Shown here in pieces: positions 1 to 10,731 of a DNA stretch of 64,000 nt (position 1 is its first letter; the number at the start of each line of letters is the position of its first letter). The translations under genes and the position numbers were made by a program. The stretch is from positions 3,639,588 through 3,703,587 of the forward strand of contig OY811976.1 in the NCBI GenBank assembly GCA_963681505.1, read 5' to 3'. The stretch comes from Eunapius fragilis. Lineage: Eukaryota > Porifera > Demospongiae > Spongillida > Spongillidae. The notes beneath the pieces were generated by a model. The model worked only from the letters and a program-made list of their open reading frames with translations, was not told the origin of the DNA and made no database searches.

Positions 1-94
1 ATATTTAATAATTATTATAATATTATTAGGCGGTATGGAGGGACCTAGCGCAACTTTTTTCAAGTTTCCAAATTATGTCGAATCCTAAATGACT
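1..94 (+). repeat. LINE 3' tail plus flank, direct repeat of 52159-52251
   Basis: The first ~28 bases are a (TAA)-rich tail like those ending the LINE copies further right. They are followed by a flank that recurs in the same orientation at 52159-52251, just outside the outer end of arm 2. The match stops at about base 94. This suggests that another copy of the arm-2-type end lies immediately left of the window. Confidence 0.7.
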
Positions 95-1048
95 ACTCCC
101 ATCCGCATATTGTGCCCAATCTAATGCTGTTTCTTACCTGCATGACTTAAGACACTGATACTGCTTACACTGTAGTAGGAATTCTCAAAGTATTACTACT
201 AGTACTACTATCATCACAGCCCTCCCACATAAATGCCTATTAGGCAATGGTTGTAACTTAGCAACCAATTAATCTGAGTTTCATCACGTACCTTTAAAGA
301 AGAATAATCCTTCCAAACATTTTTACAAAGGCATCAAGCAGTAAAAGGCACTGCATGCATGTCTATTCACATTTTCATGAGCACAGAATTTTACGTACAT
401 GTCAAGGCTTGCCTTTAAGCTGCAGGCTCGCTTTGAGGGAGGCCAGCCCATTTTAAAACTGGCCAGCTGGGCCTCTTTGAAGAAACTGATGAACGTAGGA
501 ACCTTAGCATGCTACCTTTGTGATAACTATCACGCTTTGAAGATGATAAGAACGTCTAAAAATCGTCCAGCTCGTGTATGGTCGGCATGCGAGTAAAGTC
601 CGTATTGCCTGCACGTGTATATGGAGTGTCTTGAGAGGTGAAAGTCGTTGCTGCAGTTTTGATATGTGTACATGAATGCTTAGATAAAGATATGTTCCTT
701 CAATGTCAAGGGAAGCACGAAAAACATAAGTGCATAAATAAAGAAAACACGAGGATTGGACTATGCATATCAGTCATGTTGTACTATAGGACGAAACTAG
801 AATTTGTAGGACAAATATGCGAAATATAAGACGAAACTTAACACATGTATTTGTATTTTCACTCTGAACAAATAACATTATGTCCTAAAAATTCTATGCG
901 CATTTAAGGTGATTCCGCGCATCACAAAATTGAAAATGAGCTTAGCCATACCGAAATCAATGACGATGCTTATTCAAACAAGCCATTAGCATATTGCGCG
1001 CTACCTGCATGTATATTCTGTTTCCTCCATCTGCCTGCGTGCCTTAAA
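95..1048. other. No recognisable gene
   Basis: AT-rich sequence with only short open frames (for example 399-596 and 638-829). None shows a domain, a repeat or convincing splice structure. I see no mobile-element signature here. Confidence 0.5.
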
Positions 1049-1051
1049 TTG

Positions 1052-1060
1052 TATATAAAG
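1052..1060 (+). promoter_or_regulatory. TATA box of the small secreted-protein gene
   Basis: TATATAAAG lies 40 bp upstream of the ATG at 1100, a normal distance for a short 5' leader. Assignment rests on position and sequence only. Confidence 0.45.
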
Positions 1061-1099
1061 TTGTGTATGGATGATTGCAAACCATCTCGGAAAACAGAA

Positions 1100-1459
1100 A
1101 TGGTGTTCGTCGCGACATTTGCTGTAGTGCTAGTAATCTCCATCAGTACTATACAGTGTGCTCCTACTAAAAGACAAAACTCTGCGGACAAAGATGAGAA
1201 ATTGGAAAGTCTTATTAGAGGTGTTCTTTTCCTTGGTAACTTAGCTCCAAGATCTACGGTGCGTGTATCCCAAAACAATATAATAGTTTCAGATTTGCAT
1301 TTATAACAGGTGGTAAATATCACCGATGAGGCTTCCAAGGTACTTCTTGCGGTATGTCTTTTGATGAACTTACCGTGGTCACGTGAAAACACCAGTGAGA
1401 GCCAGTTCTATGCATTGATGGCAATCAAGGATGCTGTTATCAACAACTCGTGCGCATGG
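1100..1459 (+). CDS. Small secreted protein, two exons visible, 3' end lost in gap
   Basis: Exon 1 is 1100-1258 and exon 2 is 1310-1459. They are separated by a 51-bp intron (GTGCGT donor, AACAG acceptor) in phase 0. The ATG at 1100 is chosen because it starts a strong signal peptide, MVFVATFAVVLVISISTIQC, followed by APTKRQ, which has a dibasic KR that could be a processing site. The frame stays open through the splice. Exon 2 contains sequons NIT, NTS and NNS and ends at a good donor (GTAAGA at 1460). The rest of the gene would lie beyond 1460, where an assembly gap and then LINE copy A follow, so it may be truncated. I do not recognise the family. A secreted peptide precursor is possible but unproven. 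Confidence 0.5.
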
Positions 1460-1542
1460 GTAAGAGCAAAGAATTACAAAGTGGCATGGGTTATTACACT
1501 ACTTGTAACATTTCAGCTATCATCATCGCTACAATCGTTTTC

Positions 1543-1742
1543 NNNNNNNNNNNNNNNNNNNNNNNNNNNNNNNNNNNNNNNNNNNNNNNNNNNNNNNNNN
1601 NNNNNNNNNNNNNNNNNNNNNNNNNNNNNNNNNNNNNNNNNNNNNNNNNNNNNNNNNNNNNNNNNNNNNNNNNNNNNNNNNNNNNNNNNNNNNNNNNNNN
1701 NNNNNNNNNNNNNNNNNNNNNNNNNNNNNNNNNNNNNNNNNN
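1543..1742. other. Assembly gap (200 N)
   Basis: Exactly 200 N, a typical placeholder for a gap of unknown size. It hides the 5' part of LINE copy A and any third exon of the secreted-protein gene. ORFs spanning the N run are artefacts. Confidence 0.99.
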
Positions 1743-4307
1743 TTGAAACTGTTCATGCTCCCAAAGTGTGTCCTTCCCTCTTTGAAGCAGAGAAGTGTCG
1801 TCAACCCACACACCCCAATCGAGTCACTGTGCAAGATGTGGCTAAATAATGATCTGGTCACCCTCTGGTCAATGTCTGTAACCCGAGCCAACCTCCATAA
1901 TTCTTCCAAAAACCTCAGAACATCTACCCACAGTCAAGAAATCTCTTCAGCCATTTCACTAGGCCGCTCAGGATTGATGGGAAAAGCTTGCCGCATGCTG
2001 CTCTCCAGTGGCATTGCACCTTCTAACAGTGCAACATGGAACTTGCTACAGTCCAAGAATCCTCCCTGTCCTCACCCCACAATCCCGGACGTAGCCAGCA
2101 ACCCCGTTACCCTTGGCCCTTCCTTTGACATCCTGCGCATTTTGAGGTCCTTCACTAAAGGAACCTTGGCAGGTCCCTCTGGCCTATCTATTCAACACAT
2201 ACTTGATGCAGCTTCAATACCTCTCCAAACCCCAATCTGTGACTCCCTGAAGGGGGTTGTTAACATTCTAGCCTCAGGTAAGGCCCCCAAAAGTGTTTCT
2301 GCTTTCTTGTCTGGCGGTAGATTGATTGCACTAAACAAGGGTAAAATCAGCGAGGGTCGATATACTGACATTAGACCCATAGTTGTTGGTGAAACACTTC
2401 GCAGACTCACAGGAAAGTGCCTTTGCTCTATCCTCAGAGATAAGTTCTCCACCTTTTTTCAGCCTTCCCAGTTTGGCGTGGCATGTAAGGCAGGCGTAGA
2501 AAAGGTGGTTCACAAATTGAGAAAGTGCATTGATGATGACTGGATGAGTGGGGACTTCGTAGTCTGCAAGGTTGACATGTCTAATGCATTTAACAGGGTT
2601 TCCAGGCAAGCAGTTCTTGATGAGTGTTCCTCTTTCTTCCCTGAACTGCTACCATGGGTCTCATGGTGCTATGGTTCTCACTCCATTTTGTGGCACTCCA
2701 TGGGCAAAATCAGCTCACAGTCAAGTGTTCAGCAGGGAGATCCCCTTGGCCCAATGTTGTTTGCTTTGGTCCTCCATAAGCTTGTTTCTAGCATAGAGGC
2801 CGACGACGATTGCATCGATCTTCGCTTCAATGCTTGGTACCTGGATGATCGCATACTGGCGGGGGAGAGGTCAGCTGTAGTACGAGCTCTGCATCTAATT
2901 GAAGAGTTGGGGCCCCACCTGGGTCTGTTCATCAATTATCCCAAGTGTGAAGTGTTTAGTAGGAATGGTTTCTCTCTTTTTCCAGCCTCTGTTAAGTCCT
3001 CTTTCCTACCCAACCTGGAGATCCTTGGGGCTCCTATAGGTGACCTTGTGCATTGTTCTCGCTTCTTTGCTGAGAAACACAATCTTTTCAAGGTACTGCT
3101 GAGAGCCATCTCAGATGTGGCTGCAGTTGATCTCCATGTTGCCATCTCTCTCCTCCGCATGTGTGGAGGCTACTGCAAGTTAGTACACCTTGCTAGAACC
3201 ACCCCAACCATCCTCTGTGAAGATTCCTTGAAGTTCTTTGACGAAGAAGTGAGACTTTGCTTCTCTTCTTGTGTAGCAATAGATGTGCCAGACCCACAAT
3301 GGCAGCAAGCTCAACTTAGTCCTAAGCTGGGTGGGCTCGGCCTGCGTTCTCTGTCTCTTCACTCGTGTGCAGCCTTCATCTCTTCTCTGGCATCTTTAGA
3401 AATGTGGAACCCTGACAACATTCATTTACAACAGGCCATTCTTCGTTTCAATGCCCGAGTCTCTCCACAGGACTCCATCACCATGGAATCAGTGCTCAAT
3501 TCTCCTCCTCAGCAGAAGTCACTGTCCCAGATGCTGGATTCTTTTGCATTCCATTCTCTGCTGTCTTCAGCTTCCCCGGTGAACAAGGCTCGCATGCTCT
3601 CAGTTTCTTCTCCCCATGCCAGTTCTTGGATTACTGCTATCCCTTCTACGAGGTTGAAAATGCACCTTGAATCAGCAGAGTTCCAAATGGCCATTAGGTG
3701 GTGGCTCGGTCTCAAAACTTCAGACGGCTCTCCCTGCCCCTTCTGCCCTGATCTGGTTCTTGATCCTCTGGGTCACCACGCGACTTCTTGCAGGCATGGG
3801 GGAGATGTGGTGATCAGACACAACCACCTTCGTGACATCGTTGCTGACTTCTGTCGCCAAGCCCACCTCTCAGTAAGAGTGGAAGCTGGGTATGGGCTCT
3901 CTAGTGACCACTCTAACACTCGCCCAGCGGATGTCCTGGTTCAGGGCTGGGACAGAGGATCTCCTGCTGCCCTGGACATCACTGTAACATCTCCCCTCAA
4001 CCCTGCCACCTTGAGAGATGCCAGTTCCACTGCTCGGGCAGCAGCCTATGCTGCAGAATGCAGGTAACACACTGCAAATGATGCTAAGTGCCAGGAGCTG
4101 GGCTGGGCCTGCATCCCCCTAGCAGTGGAGACCTTTGGTAACTGGGGCATGGAAGCTCAGGGTGTCTTTTCCCGCCTCGCTTCTGCACTCGGGATGCACC
4201 AAGGAACTTCAAAGTCTTGGGCCCTCCACACCATCTACAGCCGCCTTAATATGTCCCTGGTGCGTTCAGTGGCTAGATCCATTCTAGGTAGAAGCTATGT
4301 AGTTTAG
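1743..4307 (+). pseudogene. LINE copy A: reverse transcriptase with C-terminal RLE-like domain, one stop codon
   Basis: A 774-codon open frame (1743-4067) begins at the gap edge, so its N-terminus is missing. Non-LTR RT motifs are in order: PSGLSIQHILDA (about residue 142), LIALNKGK, RRLTGK, motif A VDMSNAFNRVSR (about 276), motif B QQGDPLGP (about 330), the catalytic box YLDD (366, in place of the commoner YADD) and LGLFINYPKCE. The C-terminus has a Cys-Cys-His-Cys knuckle (CPFC from about 665, then GHHATSC), then RPADV (about 727) and ALDITVTSP. That layout fits the zinc knuckle and PD-(D/E)XK-like endonuclease of R2/R4-type LINEs. A single TAA at 4065-4067 interrupts the frame, which continues in phase to 4307. 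Copy B has a Lys codon at that point, so the stop is a recent nonsense change. Confidence 0.85.
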
Positions 4308-4465
4308 AACATCTATAGGTGTTTTTTGTGTGCAATAGTGCTTTTATTCTCTGTATTCTAATTGATATATAATAATAATGATCCTTTAAAAAAATAAAAA
4401 ATAAAAAAAAAAATAATAATAATAATAAAATAAAATAAAATAATAATAATAATAATAAACCTTTT
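4308..4465 (+). repeat. 3' UTR and (TAA/AAATA)n tail of LINE copy A
   Basis: After the final stop comes a short 3' UTR, then an A-rich run of AAATA and TAA units to about 4460. Copy B starts directly after it. Similar TAA-rich tails end copies B and D and the fragment at base 1. Confidence 0.75.
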
Positions 4466-4860
4466 AACCCTTTTGGAAGCGGGAGTCTTGGCCAAGTCTG
4501 CTGCTCAGGCCACAGAGGCGAGGAAACATCAAGCTAATGATCCCAAATGTTCGGAACTTGGATGGGTATGTGTCCCCATGGTGGTAGAATCGTATGGAGC
4601 TTGGGGCGATGAAGCCTCTTCTATCATTTCATCAATTGCCTCCAGACTCGCCACCTCTACATGCATGTCCAAGTCAGTTGTGCTGAATGACATTTATGGC
4701 CGGCTTAATGTCCATCTAGTTCGTGCCAATACGACAGCCATCCTCTCTAGAATTATCCCACTGTCATAGAGCTAGATCCGTTTGTGTGTGTAATGTGTAA
4801 TAATAATGTGCATTTATTCCAATAATTATAATTATATGAATAAAAGAAATAATAATATCT
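4466..4860 (+). pseudogene. LINE copy B, severely 5'-truncated
   Basis: Only the last ~98 codons survive (4473-4769), from ATEARKHQAND to ILSRIIPLS. They align with the C-terminus of copy A (ELGW.C.P, then V.S.G.WG, then GRLN..LVRA). A TAA-rich tail follows to 4860. The copy begins abruptly in the tail of copy A, as expected for an incomplete reverse transcript inserted there. Confidence 0.8.
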
Positions 4861-6600
4861 AGGCAAGCTGTGCTGAATGCTGTTAATCTCCATTTCCTGG
4901 AACTGTTGTCATGGTCTACATGGTGTTACGGTCAATACCATATACTGTGGCACACTCTTGGTTTCATTACATCTGAATCAGGTGTCCAGCAGGGAGATCC
5001 CTTAGGCCCTCAGCTTTTTTTGTCTGGTTTTACATCAAGTAATTTGTGCCATTGATACTGACAATGAGTGTGCCTCTCTGTTGTTTCATTGGTGGTATAT
5101 AGATGATGGTGTTGTGGTCGGTCCCATCTCTGCAGTTTTACGTGTGCTTTCCATCATAACAGACTTGGGACCTCCTCTTGGCCTTCATATCAACCTGTCT
5201 AAATGTGAATTATTCAGTGTCAATGATCTCAGTAGGTTCCCAAATGAAATGAAAAAATCCAACGTGCCTCATTTCGATATACTAGGGGCCCCAATAGGAG
5301 ATTTTTTGTTCTGTGCCAAGTATATTGCTCAAAAGCGTACAGCTGCCTCCAAGTTGCTCCAGCAATTGGCCCAGGTAGGTTCTTCAGATCCTTCTTGCGA
5401 TGCTTCTACTTCGTCAATGTGGAGGGTTTTGTACGTTGATACATCTGGCTAGAACTATCCCACCTTCTTTAGCTGGTGATGCCTTCAGTCTATTTGATGA
5501 TGAGGTGCGGCAGTGTTTTGCAGAGTGTAATGCGGTAGACACTTCTGACTCTGCATGGCAGCAGGCGCAACTTAGTTTAAGTTGAGGCGGTCTAGGCTTG
5601 CGACGTGTGTCCTACCATTCTCCTTCTGCGTATTTAGCCTCAGCTGTCAGTTCAGGCTTATCTTATGAGGTATGTAGGTACTTGCATCATTCTGTAGACC
5701 TTTACAACAACCTTGTTGATCCTCCTGACTCACTTACTTCGGATTTTGTTGACAACAGCTGTTCCTCCACCACCCAGAAGTTCCTGTCAAATAAAATAGA
5801 GGATTGTCAGTTCAGGATATTGTTTAATAACTCCACTCCAATCGACAGGGCACGTCTGTTGTCAATTTCATCACCCCATGCCTCAGCTTGGCTATCAGTT
5901 ACTCCATCCCCTAGCATAGGCCTTCACTTGGAGCCTTCTGAATTTCAGGTGGCAATAAAATGGTGGCTCGGTATACCAGTTGCTCAAGGCCAAAGTTGCA
6001 TTCAGTGCAATGCTGCCTTGGATGCTTATGGTCATCATGCACTGTGTTGCAAGTTGGGGGGTGATGTTGTCTCCCGTCATAACAAGTTGAGAGACATCTT
6101 TAACGATTTCTGTCACCGTGCCTGTCTTGCTCCACAGCTAGAGATGGGAGGGTGGTCTAGGGAACATACTCATCCAGCTGATGTTCTTGTTCCAAACTGG
6201 GTCCTGGGTAAGTCAGCAGCATTTGACCTGTCTGTCACATCAACGCTAAATGCACATGTTTTTCAAGAAGTGAGTGTGACAGCAGGTTCAGCTGCTATGG
6301 CTGCCCAGATCCGCAAGGGTTAACGATGGAAGGTGCAGTGAACTAGGCTGGGTTTGTATTCCTCTTGTAGTGGAGATATATGGATGTTGAGGTACTGAGG
6401 CTATTCAGGAACTATCAAGACTTGCCACACGTTTGTCCACCAGGCAGGGTCTCCCCAAGTCACTAGTGTGTAATGAACTATTTGGTAGACTAAGTATAGC
6501 CCTTGTGAGAGCAAACTCTCGAGCCATCCTATCCCGCTCCCTATAAACTTGCATGTTGATGCTGTAGGTAGATTTTGTTTTGTGCATACTGTATCATATA
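4861..6600 (+). pseudogene. LINE copy C, 5'-truncated, frameshifted
   Basis: Starts within RT motif A (RQAVLNAVN) right after copy B's tail. It keeps GVQQGDPLGP, a catalytic WYIDDG box (about 5096-5107), LGLHINLSKCELFS and LGAPIGDF. The C-terminal Cys/His knuckle and PADVLVPNW..AAFDLSVTS endonuclease-like segment lie in 5598-6323. Reading frame changes near 5050, 5450 and 5585 and a break at 6321 show it is dead. The last residues continue in another frame to 6545, followed by a 3' UTR. Sequence is clearly diverged from copy A (about 60% by eye), so it is an older insertion or another subfamily. Confidence 0.8.
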
Positions 6601-6620
6601 TCTGTAATTGTTGTCAAAAA

Positions 6621-8085
6621 TATGCACATTAAAGCACTACAACTACTAATAGTCACAAGGTGTGGTTGATGGGACACATCTGGCCTACATTGCCCTGGCA
6701 TTTTGCCTCATGAGGGTGAGGCTGAGGCGACCGTACATGGTGGATATAACCTCATTTAGTGGTCGACATAGCTGAGTAGCTACTTTTTTGACAGGGTTGA
6801 AAGCACATTGATAGCCTCATTGCCCCATCTTCCAAACACCTTCACAACCAAAGGGATGCATGTCCATCTTCTAAGGGCACACACCTCATTGTGTTTAGAG
6901 TGCTTGGCCTCTTCTCCCATCTAAGCTGCATGACCACAGATTTCAGCCACTTCTTGTAACAGTTGCAGATTTAGCAGATTGATTACCTTTATGTCAAATG
7001 CAGCTGGGCGGAAGAGAGACCAATTTGGCACTAGAATGTCTGCTGGTCTTGATTGATCTTTGGGAAGAATACCACTTCCTTTCTCAATTTGTGGGGAAAG
7101 GCATGCCTTGTGGCAGAAGTCAGCAATGCAGTCTCTTAGCTGGTTGTGTCTAGTTATTACTTCACTCCCAGAACGACAAGTAAGCATGTGGGGGTCCCCA
7201 AGCATCCATATTGCGATGATAAAGAGGGCATAGAGTGCCATCAGGTGTCAAAGGAAGGCCATGCCACCATTTAAAAATGACCTGTGCTACATCAGGCATC
7301 AACCCAAGGCCTAACTTTTGTGACGGCTGCACTTTAAACCATGCATGAGCTTGAGGTGCAGAAATAGCTTGCAATTAGGCCTTTGTCACAGTGGTGGCAT
7401 TTGAAAAGAGGGAATTGAAGTCATCTTCTTCAATGTGAGAGGATAGTGTATGCTGGCGAGGTGGAGCATCTAGTACACTTTCAACTGAGATAGCATCCGG
7501 CTTACTGACCTTCGCATTGTAAGCAGAAAGAAGGTGTTCCTTTGAAGTCACTGAACAAATGTCTGAAGGAACTGACATGGTTAGGATGAAATGCATGCAG
7601 CAGGAGCGTGGCGATGAAGTGAACGCAGACCAAGGCCGCCATGGCTCAGGCTAAGTGTGGCCTGCTTGGCTGCTGGAAGTGTTAGCTAAATTGCTGCAGA
7701 TAATTTGAAGCAGTGAAGAACATCATTGTCAAATTGGCTAACACTGACTCTGACATTGGTGAAGGAGGTGTTGACAGTGCTAGGTGGGCCAGTTTACAGA
7801 AACTAGCACATGACCTCGGGATGGTGACAGCAACTTGTGGGTTGCACAGCTGGGGTAAAAGTGACAATAGATGAAATGCATCTTTTCTTTTGAACTCGAT
7901 GTACTGAGCACAATACTCAGCACTCCCAATGGGGGCACCTAACAATTCAAAGTGACGAAAGGCTAAGCATGGAATTTCAGCAGGGAACATGGAGAGTTCT
8001 TTGGCACTGATTTGTTGACATTTAGATAAATTGATGTGGAGACCTAATGTGTGACTGTTGGCTTGCAAAATATCTAGAGCTTCTG
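6621..8085 (-). pseudogene. LINE copy D (arm 1), 3' half
   Basis: On the minus strand, 8068-7682 reads LGLHINLSKC then LLGAPIGSAEYCAQYI, the region just after the RT catalytic box. 7596-7375 and 7374-6921 carry the middle and the C-terminal segment RPADILVPNW and AAFDIKV. Stops and frameshifts separate these pieces. The arm-2 counterpart is 50515-52120. The 5' half of the same insertion lies next to it in the opposite orientation (8086-10015). Confidence 0.8.
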
Positions 8086-10015
8086 CTGCATGCCTTCAGT
8101 TAGCGAACATTCATTCCTGTTAGGACCTTATCCACTAAGCCTTGTTGCACATGTTCAGGTAAGGCTCGGTGAAAATGATCTTACCCAGTTGCCCCTGTCG
8201 TATTTCAAGGCATCCGTGCACAAATTGTGCTCTGCAGAAGTCTGTTTTCTCCAATGCTGCATGCTCTCCCATTATAGTCTAAAGCAAGCCTGGCCCTTCT
8301 CTGTTATCCCCCTCACCTGTCACGTGACCATCTAAATTACCCTCATGTGCCCCCCATGTTGTCCCAAATTTGTATGGCCCATCTCTGTTACCCACCTCAC
8401 CAGCCAAGGTTCCTCTGAATCACCTTTCTATTCTCCAGTTCCTTAAACTACATCTCAAAAGCACTCTCAGTCGGCCCCTCAGAAGTCATAACAGAACACT
8501 CTACCGCTGCCCAGCTATACGAGGCCATGCTGTCTTCACCTCCTCCGTCTACTCCTCAGCCATCACTATCCCCAGAGGTTTTGGTCCCGATGCCCTCAGG
8601 CTCCTTTGCTCTCCATCAAAAATGAGTTTCCCTGGTAAATATCAATATCTCTGTCAAGATGAAATGAGATGGTTTCCCCTACTATTAGGCATACTCACAT
8701 GTCGCTTCATGCTGGAGGTATCTTGCCTAGAGAGGTTCCTTCCTCATGGCTATCTGACCAGAATCAATTCATTTGCACCCTCTGTAACTAACTGGTATCT
8801 AACTCAAGAACACCTCACAGATAATGCTGCAGAAGCAGTGTTAGTTCAACGGGTCCAGCTGCAATCCACCTCCTCGCCATCCAATCAGGGTCTCCCATCA
8901 CTCAAGGAAGCTTTCCAACTTCGTTGCCCCACCTTACGTTTTATCCCAACAAAATCCAGGCCTGCGTTTGCACGGGTTCTGTCAAATACCTTTAGATCGG
9001 TTGTGTCTGAAAATTTAAATGAAGCCTTGTAGAAGTTATTTATGCTTCTGAAGTGCCAGCTCCCTTTCTAGAGGTGTAGGGATTGCCATACTAAGCTTAT
9101 CTCTGTTGACCATCTATGTGATCTGTGGCCCAAAAATGACCTGAACTTACATTGGAATCAAAGTAACAGCTATGGCCAACACCACCAGCAGACCCCATGA
9201 TGCACGTGCGGACACAAAGAGGCTCATAATATAAGTGCTAGAGTGGGTTTGTATGGGAAAGCATGCAGAGTGCAGACAGTCATCAGGGATAGCTCCAGAT
9301 AACAGTAACACCAGGCATTAGCTGCAAGCCAAGCATCCTAGTTACCCTTTACCTTCAGTACCTGATATGCCAACAAATCCCACATGATCAGTCTTGATTT
9401 TGACATTCTATCCATATTAAGATCTTTTCCAAAAGGGAACTATTGCTGGTCCCTCAAGACTATGAGTTCAATATCTTTTGGATGCTTCTAGCATCATCTT
9501 ACCAACATCAATTTGCTCATCTTTGAGGGATATTGTATCTTATAGCATCAGGTAAAGCTCCCTCGTCCCTGCCTAAGTTCTTCGCTGGAGGTAGCCTAAT
9601 TGCCTTGAACAAACTGAAGGAGGGGTGCCCTGCTGTCGGAGAGACTTTAAGAAGGCTCACCGGTAAGGCATCCGACTTCATTCAACTCCTTCAGCTTGGA
9701 GTGTCCTGCAACCTAGGTTCAGAAAAGGTCATCCATAGTTTAAGACAGCGTATAGACGAGCACTGGGATAGTGACGACTTTGTAGTCCTTAAAGTAGACA
9801 TGAAGAATGCCTTCAATCTTGTGTCTCGGCAGGCCCTACTAAATGCGTGCGCTATTTTTTCCCCGAACTCTTGCCATGGGCTAGTTGGTGCTACGGGTCA
9901 CGCCCATTATTGTGGCATTCATCAGGCACGATATCCTATGAGGCTAGGGACGCAACAGGGAGACCTTTTGGGTCGTGTATTATCAGCTTTGGATCTACTG
10001 CATTGAACGATTCAT
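8086..10015 (+). pseudogene. LINE copy D (arm 1), inverted 5' half
   Basis: 8370-9032 is a 220-codon frame ending RPAFARVLSNTFRSVVSEN, followed after a stop by KLFMLLKC, which matches the first residues of copy A after the gap (KLFMLPKC). 9533-10006 carries RT core motifs FFAGGSLIALNK, RRLTGKA, VDMKNAFNLVSRQ and a damaged motif B, TQQGDLLGR. So the 5' part of the element is on the plus strand while its 3' part is on the minus strand at 8085-6621. The break points match a 5' inversion: motif B lies at the far end here, and the other half begins around motif B in arm 2. Confidence 0.75.
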
Positions 10016-10211
10016 TGAACGCTTAATCATGCATTTACTCCTAACTTCACATTCTTGCAGGTTTAAATCGGTTATCATAGTGAGTGATAGGGCTAAAACG
10101 GACGATTAGCGTTTTTCGGACCCGCCTCCGGTGAGTCTTAATTAATTCCAATGGTGAATATTAAGCCGTCTTGTCCGGACAGAGAACAAGAAGCTAATAA
10201 GCATACATTGG

Positions 10212-10219
10212 TATAAATA
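10212..10219 (+). promoter_or_regulatory. TATA box, small secreted-protein gene (arm 1)
   Basis: TATAAATA lies 52 bp before the ATG at 10271. The same box is at 44881-44888 on the minus strand in arm 2, with the same spacing to its ATG. Confidence 0.55.
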
Positions 10220-10731
10220 CGCGACTGCACTACAGAATACATTACAAGGAGAGAGCAACATCAGCAGAAAATGTTCGTGATGATCGAACTTCCAAGTCCA
10301 ACTGCAGGCAGCCTGCATTCTTTCACTGGCAGTGATGAATTACGCCACTTTAGAGGATAGATTTACTTCACTCATGAATATTTTTCATGTTTTGGACGGC
10401 TTGAATTATGAAGTGAGTTGTTCTTTATAGAACGTGATGGACATAGCCAGTCAATGAAGTGTTCATTTTGAATTAACTTTTTGGTCCACATGTACAGTTC
10501 GAAATACAAGATAACTATGATAAGTTTAACGCATCCTGTAACGTCCTTCGGCAAGCAAGAAGTAATGATTGCACCCCGTCAGTGAACTTGAATCGCGTTC
10601 TGAATTGTAAGTAATCATGTGTGGATGTGTGGAGCAACAGCTTGTAAGTTGCGTATAATAATAGTAACTATATTGAAAAGCGTGCATTAGTTGTCGTTTT
10701 CCCCCTCCAGTACATTAACTCCTTTTATAGT

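Noticed and set aside
970-1392. 140-codon minus-strand frame
   Set aside because: Antisense to the two-exon secreted-protein gene, with no domain and no splice or promoter support.
1310-1909. ORFs running through the N gap
   Set aside because: The translation is of unknown bases. The true exon 2 ends at the donor at 1460.
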